Assembly (NCBI RefSeq): GCF_000218685.1
Contig: NW_006763290.1
Location: 2,933,365 to 2,997,364 of the forward strand
DNA from: Serpula lacrymans var. lacrymans S7.9
Taxonomy: Eukaryota > Basidiomycota > Agaricomycetes > Boletales > Serpulaceae
Reading direction: 5' to 3'
Length of the DNA stretch: 64,000 bases
Positions within the stretch are counted from its first letter, which is position 1, and each line of letters begins with the position of its first letter. The notes below the pieces were generated by a model. It saw nothing but the letters and a program-made list of their open reading frames with translations, was not told where the DNA came from and searched no databases. The translations under genes and the position numbers were made by a program. Below, piece after piece: positions 12,478-25,377 of the stretch.

Positions 12478-13434
12478 TGTGCTTGGGGTCATTGTCTTAT
12501 TTAAAGATGATGTTAGGAAGGTTGAGACTATAATACCCCAAGGCTTGCTAGAACTCATCCTTCAAAATCTGAAGGTAAAGGTCCCTATCCATCCTACCAT
12601 CAACCTTGGTAGCAAATCCAACCCCTTTCCAAGTGTTATTTTGAGGGGCAGGGATCTGACCATGATGGTGGTTAAAAATCAAGAAGTGTGTGAACATTTT
12701 TGGGCTCAGAAATACTATATATATATATATCTTTGTTTATACTAACACATCCTGGCAAATATTCATTGTTTTAACTAAAATTCTAGTCATCAGGTCAAAA
12801 GTGAAAAAACCCTTTCCATGGTCTTGTTGTTTTAAATTCACCATATTCCCATAGCATATGAATGAAAACACATGACCTAGATGTTAATTGCATAGCCAAG
12901 AGTATGTATTATTTATAACTTCATCCAAGCTAAGTGCAATTTGCAAGCTATTTGATGGTAAACATCATGTACAACATTTAGTGTAACAACCAAAGTTTTG
13001 ATACTCTGGTGCATAACTCAGATAGGCAAATGTGAGGGAATAGGAGTGGATAAACCCCTTAGTGGTAGGACTGAGTTAGTTGCGGGTAAAATAACAGGAG
13101 GACTCGCTGAGTAGTCTCCTGGATCTATTGAGGTTTATATACTAATACAGAGTATTTGTACTTGTATACTAGACAGTTGATGAAAGCAGTGGCTGATGAT
13201 GTCATAGGGTGCAGCCCATGTGACTAGCTCCACTGGGTGAGAGACTTGTATCCAAAAATAAATAAAAGTAGTGCGGCGCAAGAAAGTAAAGTTTGAACAA
13301 AAAGGAAAGTGCCGCATGGCATAGCATGTGAACACTGAGACTAAAAGTTTAAAGTGGAGAATGAAAGTTAAAGGTCCAAAAATTGTGTGGTGTAACATTT
13401 AGAGTCAGCATGAAAAGGGTTTTTGGAGTCACTG
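12478..13434 (-). mobile_element. Tc1/mariner-like remnant split by an LTR
   Basis: 12481-12740 is a minus-strand piece of a Tc1-like transposase and matches 30630-30740 closely (ATTGAGACCATAATCC against GTTGAGACTATAATACC, and CTCATCCTTCAAAATCTGAA). 12780-12980 matches the region upstream of that gene (compare 31490-31600, shared CACATGACCTAG). The right terminus, TTTTTGGAGTCACTG then TA at 13435-13436, equals the terminus at 31720, consistent with a CAGTGACTCC terminal repeat and TA target. A solo LTR-A (12982-13397) sits inside it. No transposase catalytic region remains. Confidence 0.8.
12982..13397 (+). repeat. Solo LTR, family LTR-A, TSD TTTAG
   Basis: A 416-bp copy with TGTAACAACCAAAG at one end and GTGTGGTGTAACA at the other. 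An exact 5-bp duplication, TTTAG, flanks it at 12977-12981 and 13398-13402. It inserted into a Tc1-like element that must therefore be older. Confidence 0.92.
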
Positions 13435-13436
13435 TA

Positions 13437-14885
13437 TACCTAGTTCTATCAAAAAGGAAAAAAGAGTCATAGAGTTTTCATTGTCATCTTCCCCACTCTG
13501 CCTCAACAGTCACTAGGGGCAAAATTGTATGTTTTATAATAAAATATTTGAAAAACACTTGAAAAATAGAAATTTGGGGAAAATATACAAACTGTATTGT
13601 TGCAAAACATTGGTGATTAGTACTGTGTCTGCACTGAGTGGAAAAGTATTTTGTGACAATATATTTTGAATGTTTTCCCTAATATTTCATAAGAAAATAT
13701 GTGAGCAAAATATCTCCATTGTTATATAGAGAAACATGCTAAGAAATAAAGTCTCTGTTTTTCAAGTGCTTTCCCAATGTCTTAATATAAAACGTGGGAT
13801 TTTTTCCCCAGTGAGTACCTCAAGTTTCCAGGCATTTAGTCAGAAGTTTGCACCAGTTTCTCAGCTACCTCACATTGTTGCACTTTCTGATAAGGACTTG
13901 ATTCTGCGAAGGCATTCTTTTTTTACAGAATCCCAAGATACAAATCCATACACCAACAAATACACCATTCCCTTGCCCAGATTTGAAATACACACCCCCT
14001 TTATTTGCATTGCAGTTTCTGTAGCCTTTTCCAAAAGTTGGCACCTCACAATACCTAGCAACATAATCAATAAGGCAGGACATTGGTTATAGCATCCAAA
14101 ATAATAATTTACTGAGCACCCAACATATCCAACCCTTTAGTACTATCTAAGATTTGTAAAAGGTGAATAAAAACAGACTTCTACTCTCCCAACTCACTTT
14201 CATGCATCAGATTGACCATTACTATTGAGTAAATATTAACGCCTAGTTGCTCAAGCTTTTCCAAAAAAATCATTCTATTTACACAGATGATAGCAAGAAA
14301 ATAGATGGTATACAATGACTTACTATGATGATATTTTGACTCATTACCTGTACCTTACCCCCACATGGTACTCTGGGTATCCACTCTGACTTTTTTGCCC
14401 CAGACTTCTAGTCCACCATATATTTTTTCTGCATATTCTCTCATTCTTCATGGACTCTGTAGTTTAGACATTATGGTACACTCCCTTCACATATGATTTC
14501 CCCTTGCTAGATAATTGTCTGCATGGGGCTCTGTACCTATATTACTCCTTACTCCTTACAAACTCCAAACCCTCTAATAGTATATAAGCTGTAGCTCCTG
14601 TACTCTGTTCCTGCAGTTCAAATATCCACTAGTTCCTCCACCTTGTATCCAAGTCTTCTTCTAATTCTTCTGGTCCTTCTCCAAAGGACCATTACTCCTC
14701 TCCACGGTTCATCCTCCACTCTCACCCATTCACACTGTGAAGTTAGGGATCAAGGTCTGCGGAAGGGCCTAGCGCACAAACTAAGTTAACTCCCAACCTT
14801 GTACTTCATCCCGCTCCCCAACCCACCTCCATCCTCTGCCCTTCAATTACTCCAAAGGTCACAGTTCTAACACCTCTAGACAAAA
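13437..14885. other. No gene recognised
   Basis: AT-rich sequence with short, unsupported open frames (13736-14092 on plus and its shadows). I find no TE domain, tRNA or splice-consistent gene. Confidence 0.5.
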
Positions 14886-15195
14886 TGTTAAGAACAAAGT
14901 GTCTAGCCACTTGCTTAGAGCAATTAGGGACTGGAAACTAGAGTCCAATGTGAGTAACTTTATAATTAGAGAGTATAACAGGTATTCAGTACCTAGAGTT
15001 CAACCTGCGTCACTAGAACATAGAAAGCCTTGAACTCTGCAGTACTGTCTGATGTTTTATAAACAAAGGTAAACAAAGGAGCTGCAGAGGCAGAATAATA
15101 GAAAACACAACCAATATCAAATGATATAGGAATAGATAGGGAAAGGAATGAAAATAAGTAAAAAGCACTAAGGTGCAGAATCACCAAAACTAACA
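14886..15195 (-). repeat. Solo LTR, family LTR-C
   Basis: On the minus strand it runs from TGTTAGTTTTGGTGATTCTG to TTGTTCTTAACA (TG...CA, 310 bp). It contains the duplicated ACTCACATTGGACTC block seen in the 62733 copy. The 5-bp flanks (CAAAA, CCAAT) do not match, so the flanks have changed or the ends were recombined. Confidence 0.82.
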
Positions 15196-15519
15196 CCAAT
15201 TCCTGTCATAGCAATGATGCCATCTGTTACACATACATCTTTTCTCATCAGCAATAAACTCCTACAGATCCTACCTTGCTGGGGCAAACACCAAGGAACC
15301 ACATACAGGCTAAAAAACAATGTTAGGTGGTTGGTGGAACATTAGAACAATTTGCCATGTAATGTATTGGCAACAACATAAAATTTATACATATATGGTC
15401 ACATGACTGTACCATATGTTATAAAGCATTATTATGCAATCAAATCTTACCACATTTTTGGTTCAGCTTCAATCTCTACCAGCTTCTTGTTGTAAGTGAT
15501 AATTGGTATGAACTCTATA

Positions 15520-18500
15520 AGAATAATGTTAAATGCTCAGTCTGTGTGTAAAAGACTGAGGCTCTAGAATGGAAATCTACAAGTTTTTGGTATAAAAAGA
15601 AAGACATGAGAAATGTGAATGTATAATACTAACACACCCCCTCAAACCAAAATTGGCCCATGAGCTTGACAAAATATTCTAGTTTCGAACGAGAGAGAGG
15701 TTTGGTGAGACAATCAGCTGGCATGTTATTTGAAGAACAATATAGTAGGTTGATCTTGGTGTGTTCAATGGCTTCTCATACAAAGTGGAAACATGTATCT
15801 ATGTGTTTGGTTCAGCTGTTGAACTGAAGGGAAAAGTTGAAGCAAAATATGTTTAAAAAGAAAGAAAAAAGGAAGTAAATTTTGAATGTTAATTCAATGA
15901 TTGCTAGATCCTTGGGTTAATAAAATTCAAAAAATTGGCCTAGTAGAATGTATATTTTTCACAGCACAACATCACAAAATAATCAGTTCTACATTTAACC
16001 TATTTTGTCTGCTTACATTTTCATTCTAGTCAATATTTTATTTACATTTTCTTTGAAGAAAATTTCTGAATTTGGAGTAGATAAAAATTGTAGAGAAAGA
16101 AGGAGAAGATCTACATCGTTATGCTGAGATAAATTATGAGTTGAATTGTCATTTAGTCACCTACTTGATTGTGAAAAGATTTCAATAAAAACTTTTGAGC
16201 AATTGAAATAATTTGACAATACATATAACATTTTAATGTGAGAAAAATGATAATTCAAGGTCCAATGTTTTTTTGTGGCTACATCCTATGATAAGAAGGA
16301 GAAATTCAAGTAATAGTTTTGAGTTTTATTACCATTTTATCTGGAGAAAAAAAGGGTGTTTACTTTGTCTTTAGATACAATTTTATCAGCATTTTTTTCA
16401 AGGAAAATTTGATATTTTCCCCCTGTGCATGACACTTTAGGATCTCACCCTCAGGACACCATTTTATTCTGGACACATAATGACATCTTATAATGTTGGC
16501 GTTTGGCAGTGATTTGACAAGATGCCAGGTGCATAGGTTCTCTATTTGTTTTAGTTCCTCATTAGTGGCATCTAGCCATTTGTCTCTATGGAACTCTTGT
16601 AATGCTTCATCCATGGTTGGTGTGTCACTGTTGAGCTGAGTGTCTGGGTCTGTGGCTAAGAGACAGGTGCTTGAGTAAGCGCCATTGTTGTCGTTTTTGT
16701 TGTCTAACTCATCTGATGGGATCAGTGCGGTTGATGCAACATTGTGTCCTTTGTGCAGAGCCTTGCATGTCTGGGTTGTTTGCAAGGCTCAGGGGAGGTC
16801 TTTATGTCCTGGATTTGGTTGATAGGATGGTTTGGAGGGTCGTTGACAGTCAGACTAGGATGGATGGCAACTTGATTGAATCAATGAGGTTCAGGGCAAC
16901 ATTGATAGATGTGATTGAGAGGATCTGGTAAGTCTTTGAACACATTGTTCTTGTGTGTGGTTGATGGGTCTATTATGGCCCCAGGTCCATCGGATCAATC
17001 ATTGAAGATTGAATAATTGTTGAAGTGGCTAGCAGGGCCAAGTTGCTTGTCTGGGTTGAATGTGACATCACATTCTACCAAAATGGTATGTCACTCGGGC
17101 CAATAGACCCTGTGAGCTTTGGACTCACTATTAAATCTGACCCATTTACCAGCTCTGGCATGCAGTTTGAGTTTTCCCGCACCAATAACCTTCATGTAGG
17201 CAGTGCATCCAAAGATGTCTCGAAGGTCAGGCTTTAATCCATGGACCATCTCATAGGGTGTTTTACCGGGTATGGCCTTTGTAGGTGCCCTATTTTTGAT
17301 CCATACTACATGCCTTATCACTTCTCCCCATAAAGTTTTAGGTAGACTCACACCTAATAGCATTGCTTGGGCTGATTTGATAAGTATGTGGTTTAATCAT
17401 TCGGATACGCCATTTTGCTGAGGTGAGTCATGGCTTGTTAACTCTCTGACTGTCCCTTGTTTTTGTAGATGTTTGTCAAAATCTGTGTTGGCTTATTCTC
17501 CGCCTCAATTGAATCTCAAGGTTCTGATCTTAGCTTGGTTTTTTTGAACATTCAGCTAGGCTTTGAACTTATTGTACATGGAGATGACCTCATCCTTTGT
17601 TGCAAACAAGCAAAGGTGGGTTTTTCTGGCATAATTATCAGTAAATGTTAACATGTAATATTTTCCCTTGATATCTTGAACTGCAGCTGGGCCCCAAATG
17701 TCTGAGTGAAGTCTTTCACGTTATAGCTCAGGTATGAATAACTTTAGGAAGTGGTCTGTGGGTAGCCTTAGCACATATGCATGGTTTGCAGAAGACTGCT
17801 TTTTCAGATGTGTCAAGGTTTATGCCTTCAGCTGAGCCAGAATTTATAAGGTGTTTTAGGGAGTTATGTGATATGTGTCCCATTTGATGATGTAACTCGT
17901 TGATAGTGAGAGTTGTTGTGAGGGAGGCCTTTTGATTCATAGTGCTATTAGCTGATGGTATGTGATACAGCCCTTTGGTCTCTGGGATTTGGGCTATGAC
18001 ATAACAAATAGGACCAGGAGTGTGAATTTTGCAGATGCCTCCTTGTGTAAGCAACAAATAGCCAGCCTTGTCCATTTTACTTGCTGAAATCAGTGTAAAG
18101 GCCATGTTCGGACAGTGTAAAGTGTTCTTTAGTATAATGTGTGAGTTCTTCTTGCCATTTGGCATGTTTACTATAATATTTCCTTTTCTGTAGGCATACA
18201 TGGTGTTTCCATTTGCAGTGTTGATTGGAACAGGATCAATAATAGAGTAAGATTGGAATTTTGATTGATCAGGGCAGAAATGATCTGTAGCCCCACAATC
18301 CATTATTGTGTCCTGGACTGCATGGTTAGATGCTCTATGGGCTTAGTCTACATTTTGTGTGCTGACTGTAAAGGCATAGATTTTGTCACTATTTGATTCA
18401 GCAGCATTGGTGACTATATTGGTTGCTACTGGATTTGTAGGTGTTAGTGTGTTGGACCTGGTAAAACGACAATGAGCACAAACTACATACTTGATACTTT

Positions 18501-19545
18501 TGCACTGGTGGTGTGTTTTCTTGACATGTGGGAAATACCTTCCTATTTTGTTTTTGGACTTAGAAAATCTCACAACACTTCATTTCTATCCTCATTTTAG
18601 TTTTTCGTCAGTCATTATACAATTGACTGAGTATCTTCTTATTATTTCTAGTGTATTCATTACTACAACCAGATAGTGCAGTTGTTTGTGGCTTTGGCTG
18701 AGATTCCTTTTGTTTACCCTTAGATTTAGGCCATTGGCCTTCTTTGCCTCCACCACGTGTATAAGATTGCTCTGTGGTATGACCAGCCTTTGATGTACAG
18801 TTAGGATTTGTACACTTGTATTTGCAATGCTGTTTGGCCCTTTTCTCTTGGGCAGTAGCCTTAGCTGCCATGGCTGACTCATTTTGAGTTTGTGTGGATA
18901 GATTACAATTTTCGGCTTTATCAGTTACATGGGCTATGATGTTGGATGATGACAGCTGGTTTTTTGAGATGCAAGCTATGATTAGGATGGATGTGATAAG
19001 AAGTCAGTATGATTCTGGAAGAGATGATGGGATCATAGCAGGGAAGTCCTTTTTGTCCACCGCTGAACCCATTCCAGCTAATTATTCTTTAAACTTTAGC
19101 ATGTCTTGAATGTGTGCTCGAACATTTCCAGATTCGGAGCACCTCAAGTTCTGCAAACACCGGAGGACATCAATTTGCATGATTTCAGTCCATCCATCAT
19201 GCATATTAGATATGGCTTTCCAGATTTTGGCAGCCGAGCTCTTGTCCAATATTTGGATAAGGGTATCATCATGTATTGTGGCAAATAGTTGTTGAATCAC
19301 CAGACATTCTTTCATGGTAAATTCATCTAGTTTTTGCTTGTAATCTTCTATATCCTCCTCTTTTAGAGTAGTGCCGTTGGTCTTGGTCACAATCCCATTA
19401 GAATCCCTTGTGTATTCAAGAATGGTAGGCGGTTTAGCCGTGCCAGACAAATGCCTAGGTAGGCCTTTTGCTCCCCAACAGCTACAGCATCTTGAGATTT
19501 GTATGTGACTAAATTGGAGCCATCCTAATTCATTTTGGGAGTTCC
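15520..19545 (-). mobile_element. Copia element 3, decayed
   Basis: A minus-strand Ty1/copia relic. From its 5' side (right): gag at 19082-19450 (SAAKIWKAISNMHDG); gag zinc-knuckle region at 18343-18882; protease with MDCGATDHFCPDQSKF and the pre-integrase HHxHxxC-type block at 17728-18303 (LHHQMGHISHNSLKHL, CKPCICAKATHRP); integrase C-part at 17091-17363 (PKTLWGEVIRHVVWIKNRAP); RT start at 16440-16785 (DATNEELKQIENLCTWHLV). The rest of RT and RNase H is missing and about 15840-16430 is unrelated AT-rich DNA. The left end keeps a polypurine tract (plus ACACACCCCCTCAAACC, near 15636) and an LTR remnant with AGACTGAGG. It is a close relative of copia-2. Confidence 0.85.
15840..16430. other. AT-rich block replacing copia-3 RT
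   Basis: This stretch sits where the RT palm and RNase H of copia-3 should be. It has no copia similarity I can see and is markedly AT-rich. It may be an insertion accompanied by a deletion, but I see no terminal repeats or target duplication. Confidence 0.4.
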
Positions 19546-19554
19546 ATCTTCACA

Positions 19555-20430
19555 GCATTGGGTTTGACTTCCTTAATCCGGTAAGGGCCAATCTAGTTTC
19601 CAGTCAGTGTTTTAGACTGCCAACCTTTTAATTTTATGTGGTTGGTATCCAACCAAACCAAGTTGCTGACCTTGTAGTCAGTCTGCCCTGTCTTTCATCT
19701 GCTCTGCAGTTTTAAATAGGGCCTTGTGCATTTTGTCTAAGACAGACTTCATGTCCTTGACCATGCTCCCAGCAGCCTTTTTCTTGCTTTTGCCAGTTTC
19801 CACACCCATTTTGGGGAGGTACAACCTTGTAACCTCGAATGATGCTTTCCCTGTAGCCAACAACTGTTTGATGTTATATGAGAATTCGGCTATCGTTAGC
19901 CACTTGGCCCAATCCATCTGTCTGTCATTCATAAATATATGGAGGTATTGTTTCAACTCCTGGTTGAGCCTCTCCGTTTGTCCATCAGTCTGCGGATAGA
20001 ACACTGCTGATAACTTGGGTTTGTGCCCAGCATCCGGCATAGTTTTTTTTTGTAAATTTGTTAGCAAATTGGGGTCCCTTATCGGAGATAACTGTTTCTG
20101 GAAACCTGTGGGTGGACCATACAAAATCTTTAAATAAGTCTGCTATACCAGCGGCTGTGATAGTTTTATTCTTGGGAATAAATACCGCTTCTTTGGAGAA
20201 GCGATCTACTACCACCATTACTGAATCATTCGACTTGGGTAGATCCATTGTGAAATCAACCAATATATCCTGCCAGGGACCAGTGGGTATCAGATTTGGC
20301 ATAAGTTTACCGGCTGGCAGTTGATGCAAGTTCTTTGCCATGGCACATCTCAGACAGGACTTTACGTATTCCTGTACGTCTTTGACCATGCCAGGCCACA
20401 TGTAATATGTGGAGATCAGCTCCACTGTTT
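19555..20430 (-). pseudogene. Gypsy integrase fragment
   Basis: Minus-strand frames 19985-20425 and 19678-20124 encode a gypsy integrase. Visible parts are the end of the zinc-binding domain (VELISTYYMWPGMVKDV, then CLRCAMAKN), the catalytic core with ILVDFTMDLPKS (first Asp), ETVISDKGPQFANKF (second Asp) and QTDGQTERLNQELKQYL (Glu), and part of the tail (DWAKWLTIAEFSYNI). The two frames overlap, so a frameshift separates them near 20040. Nothing upstream of the zinc domain remains. The right flank (20430-20687) holds nothing I recognise. Confidence 0.9.
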
Positions 20431-20691
20431 GTTGCTATTCAGGGTGCTTTAAGGACCATTTACGTGTTCTTATCTTTTTGTTCCATGTCTTGGTTCTCAG
20501 ACACTTTCCCCATTACACCTCTGGCTCTAGGGCTAGAGGTATCCTTTGCCATTTTGCTTCTCATAGCCCTAACAGGCTTTCTTAACCATTGCTACCACTT
20601 CATATTGCAGATCAGAGACTGGGTAGTACTCCCAGCCAGCCAGCACAATGGGTAAGGACTAGTAGCTGAGATCTTGCCAACCAGCTCCAAG

Positions 20692-20938
20692 TTATGTGAT
20701 GACAAAAACTGTAAATGAAAAGACTCTAAAGGAATGTGTAAGTATGTGTTTAATTGTAATAATGATGTTACTATACCTCAGTCTTTCTGGTAGATGACTG
20801 AGGTGTCTAAGGTAGGATGAGTGCGCTTTTCTGTATCCTAATTAGGAAACTTATGTAATGTATTAAAATGTCGGAATAGTTGAATGAAAACGAATGAAAG
20901 AATGGCAAATCTATAGTAGTGTCCATGATATGCCAACA
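20692..20938 (-). repeat. 3' LTR of copia-2
   Basis: Minus orientation starts TGTTGGCATATCATGGACAC and ends near GTCATCACATAA (247 bp). The terminal CA is changed to AA in this copy. It carries the AGACTGAGG motif that also recurs in the LTRs of the other copia families here. It is about 61 bp shorter than the 5' LTR. Confidence 0.9.
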
Positions 20939-21451
20939 CACCCCCTCAAACCAAACTCAATCCCATCATCTTAACAAAATATTCTAGCTTGGGTCGAGCC
21001 AGTGGTTTTGTAAGGCAATTTGAAGGCATTTCTTCAGTAGGACAGTAGAATATTTGAATTGCTTTGTTTTCTACAGTTTGTTGAAAAAAATGGAAGCGGA
21101 TGTCAATGTGTTTGGTCCTCGAGTGGTACACATTGTTCTTTGTCAGCTCTATAGCACCATGGTTGTCGCTGTGCAGAGGGACTGGTGGTTGCAGTGATTT
21201 ATTGGTGATTTCGGCCCATGTATTTGTGAGCCAGATTGTCTCTTTGGTTGCATGTGTCAGCGCAACGTATTCGGCTTCTGTTCTTGATAGAGTGACTATT
21301 GGTTGGGTTTTGCTATTCCAGGACACGGCACCACCGTTTATGCGGAAAACGTAGCCAGATAGAGAGTGTTGATGGGCATGTGAAGCATAGTCAGTGTCCG
21401 AGAAACCGATCAGTCCTTCTTGACTCTGACCAATTAGTAAGCGGTGGTTCC

Positions 21452-21660
21452 TATTGGATTTAGCCATGTGACCTCACATAGCCACCTGACCACAGGGAGT
21501 GCATAAAAGCAAAGTGGACCAGCTGGGGATTGAACCCAGGACCTCTGCCTATATATGGCGGTGCTCTAACCAACTGAGCTATCAGCCCTTGTACTAATGT
21601 CAACTCTTGACATGTGTTGTCTAACAAGGCTAACAGGCTTTGACCTTGACTATTCCAACA
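21452..21660 (-). mobile_element. tRNA-bearing 209-bp LTR-like insertion, TSD GTTCC
   Basis: This block interrupts copia-2 between codons for YLKATRN and HRLLIGQ. It is flanked by an exact 5-bp duplication GTTCC at 21447-21451 and 21661-21665. On the minus strand it starts TGTTGGAATAGTC and ends AAATCCAATA, so its ends form a short imperfect inverted repeat (TGTTGGAATAG against TATTGGATTTAG). A tRNA-like sequence lies inside (21516-21588). The TG start and 5-bp duplication fit insertion by an LTR-type integrase. It could be a tRNA-carrying solo LTR or a TRIM-like element; a conventional LINE-driven SINE would normally have a longer, variable duplication and a 3' tail. Confidence 0.8.
21516..21588 (-). 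tRNA. tRNA-like sequence (degenerate)
   Basis: It is 73 nt. The acceptor GGGCTGA pairs with CTGGTCC mostly by wobble. The D arm is GCTC...GAGC with AGTTGGTTA, a good box A. The anticodon stem CCGCC/GGCAG has one mismatch and loop ATATATA, which would give anticodon ATA. The T arm CTGGG-TTCAATC-CCCAG is perfect, a good box B. The weak acceptor and odd anticodon suggest a tRNA-derived promoter region, not a functional tRNA. Confidence 0.6.
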
Positions 21661-24600
21661 GTTCCTTGTTGCCTTAAGGTATCTGAACACTTGTTTGGCT
21701 GCTTCCCAGTGTGTATGTCCTGGATTTTGGAGAAAACATGATAGGGATGAGATAGCAAAGGAGATGTCAGGTCTGGTTGCAAGGGATAGATACTTCAGAG
21801 AGCCAATGGCTTCTCTGTAGGTTATGTTTTTCATCTCATCTATTTTGGTTGGTGTTGAAGATGATTGGGATGTGTTGAATAGAAAACCAGGTTCTATGGG
21901 GGTAGAGATCGGTTTGACATCTTCTAGATTGAATCTTTTTAGGATGGTGTTGATGTAGACTTGTTGACCAAGTGAGACTGTGTGGTTTTGTCGATCTCGT
22001 TTGATCTCGATGCCAAGCAACCAGTTTATTTCTCCAATGTTCGTTATCTCATACTCATCTTTTATTCCCCTCTTAAATTTTTTGAACTTCCCGTGATTGC
22101 CATGTCATCAATAGAGACAGAAACAACAATTCCACCAGCATCCTCATATTGCAGGAATAGTGCATGGTTGTACTCAGACTTTTTGAAGCCGAGTCTCTTG
22201 AATGTTGTGGTGAGCCTTTCATACCATTACTTTCCAGACTGTTTCAAGCCATAGAGGCCTTTCTTTAGTTTACAGACTAAACCTTTTTGGTTTGCATTCA
22301 GGTAGCCTGTCGGTGGTTGCATATATATGTCTTCTGTGATGTCTGCATTGAGGTAGGCTGACTTGATATCTATTTGGTGGACTTCCCAGTCAAGAGCAGC
22401 TGCATGAGCAAGCACAAGACGATGTGTCGTTAATCGTGAGACGGCAGAGTAAGTCTCTGTGTAGTCTAACCCATATATTTTGGTGCTACCATTTGCGACT
22501 AATCTTACTTTGAATTTTAGTATTTTGCGGTTTGGTCCTCGTTTTATCCTCGTCACATAGTGTGAGCGGATGACATTTGCATTTGGAGGCGGCTGCACTA
22601 GATCCCAGGTATGCAGTTTCTCAATTTGGTTTATTTCATCTGCTATTGCAGTTAACCACTGCGTCCTATGCGGTCCGTTTAGCGCCTTGGTGATAGAGGG
22701 CGAGTTGTTTTCGGACAACTCAGCAGTTGTGTTAGCCACTGCCATAGTGTACAGGTGAGTTGTGTCCTCGATTTTGTCTGTATCTGACAACCATGCGAGA
22801 TTTGTGTTCCCATTTTTGTGCAGATTCTAATAGAAGCCTGGTGGCTTTGGTTGACCACGACGCGGACGCTCCTGGACCTTGATAATGGGATAGATTGGTT
22901 CTTGTTTGACCGAATGAGGTTCGTTTGGCTCGTTTGGCGCTGGTTCGTTTTGGGCTGGCATTGGTGCCAAAAACATAGGTGCATTGTGCTTGTGTTCCTA
23001 GTTTGCTAATCTATTTGTTTGCAGGTGGTTTTGGTCCAGTTTGTTGACTGCATCAAGCAGGAGCGGGTCGTTTTGTGGCAGCGGCTCAAGTTGCTCGTTT
23101 GGATTGAAAACAATGTTGTGTTTGACGGTTATGGTGCATTTTTCTCGCCGATATATCCTATAACCTTTTGACTCATTGTTGAATCCCACCCATTTACCTA
23201 TTTTAGCCTGCGGTTTGAGTTTTCCCACATCAATGGCTTTCACATAAGCTGTAGATCCGAACTCCTGCGTATCATTCAGGATGGGCTTGTCGCCAGTGGC
23301 CATTTCATATGGCCTTTTCCCTTTCAAGGTTGTAGGTGATCAATTCTTTATCCATACAGCATGTTTTACCGCTTCTCCCCATAGCATTTTTGGCAGACCC
23401 GACACTATCAACATAGCATGAGCAAGTCCCAGTAGGCTTCAATTTAGCCTTTTGGCAGTACCGTTCTGCTGCGGCAAATCATGTACTGTGAGTTCGCGGG
23501 TTGTCCCTTGCTGTTTCAGGTGCTGATCAAATTCTATGCTGGTGTATTCACCGCCTCTGTCAGATCGTAGGTGTTTGACCTTAGTACCATTCTTTTGGGT
23601 ACTTAGCCACACTTCAAAATGCTGGTACAAGGCAAGGACTTTGTCCTTGCGTGCCAATAAGTATACATGGGATTCATGGGAATGATCATCCGTGATTATT
23701 AACATGTATTTCTTTCCTTGTATGTCTTCGACAAAGGCAGGTCCCCACAGGTCCAAATGCAGGTGTTCTCCATACAGAGTAGCACGAGTGTAGCTGGTTT
23801 TGGGAAATGGTTTTCTATGGGCTTTAGCTCTGATACAAGGCTCGCAGAATTTGACAGCAACTGATGGGTCAATTTCAATTCCCTTGGACATTCCTGATTT
23901 TATCAAGTGTTCGGCTGCTTTGTGTCTGATATGACCCATCTTTCTGTGGAGTTTGTTTACATTTAGCTTTTGAATCACTATGTTTGCTTAGTGTGTTCCA
24001 GATTTTTCTGTTTTGGAGAGCTGATACAGTCCTTCAGATTGTGGTATTATAGCAATGACTTTCCGTTGTGGCAGTGGCGATTTTATCATGCATGCACCAT
24101 TCTCGATGTGTATAGCATATCCGGCACTATCCATACAACTGGCTGAGATGAGTGTTTGTGCCATATTTGGGCAATAAAGTGTTTCTTGCAATTGCACACG
24201 AGAATGGCTTGTCCCGTTTGGTAGATTGATCATAACAGTGCCTTTTCCACTGGCATACATAGTTCAGCCATCTGCTAACGGGATTGGAATAGGATTGATG
24301 TGGTTGATGCTTTCGAATAGGTGCTTGTCTGGACAGTAGTGATTGCTGGCTCCACAGTCTACAAGGGCATTGTACGAGGGATTTGATGAGGATGCTCTAG
24401 AGGCTGTTGCAACATATGCATATACTTTGTCATTTGTCACACTTTGTGTGGTAGCGACATTTGCGGCTGGGATAGGAGGATTTGTATCCGGTGCTTTATT
24501 GGTAGGTTTTCGGCTTTGAGGACGTTGGCCCTCCTTTCCACCACCTGGTGCATAACAGTATTCAACTATATGGCCTGTTTTGGTGGGGCATTTGGGGTTC

Positions 24601-25377
24601 GAACACTTGAAGTGTTTGTGTCTCTCTTGCCTCGTCATTTTTGAATATGATTTAACAGCCATAGCAGATTCCCCTTTGGATTTTGAGGCTATATTTCTAT
24701 GATCTGCCTCTTCGGTAATGTGAATGATCAAGTCTGCCGAAGATAGTGGGTGTTTCGAGATGAGAGCTGCAGCAGTGATTGATGATAGTAGAGGGCGGTA
24801 CAAAATTGGTAGCGGAGATAGTATCATTGCTGAAAAGTCCTTTTCATCTATCAAAGCACCCATGCCAGCTAATTCTTCTTTTGGCCTTAGCATATCCCCC
24901 AAGTAGCTCCTGATGTTGCCGCTTTCAGGACATCTAAGGTCCTGCAGCCTTCATTGGATATCCACTTGCATCATTTCTGACTTGCCTTCGTGCATTTTGG
25001 TCAGAGTGTCCCATATTGCAGCTGCCGAGCTCCTGTCCTGTATCTGGATTAAGGTCTCGTCATGTATGGTTGAGTATAGTTGTTGTGTGACGGGGCACTC
25101 CTTTTGGGCATATTTGTCCACTTTAGCCTCATAATCATCTATTTGCTTTTCAGTTATTACTGTTCCATTATCCAGTTTAGCTACACCTGCCGAGTCGTAC
25201 TTGTAATTTTTGACAGGTGGCTTCCTGGCAGATCCTAGTAGAAATCTAGACAGTCCTTTTGCTCCGACAGCAGTAGTGACTCTTGTCTTGTATGTAATCC
25301 AGTGCAAACCATCCTTTGCTAGTTTAGGTACTTGAAAAGTAGCACTCAAAGCATTGCTGGTGAAAGACATGTCACCA

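Noticed and set aside
15520..19545. Full-length copia-3 with two LTRs
   Set aside because: No 5' LTR or PBS is visible at the right end before gypsy sequence starts near 19550, and RT is missing; only a relic is supported.
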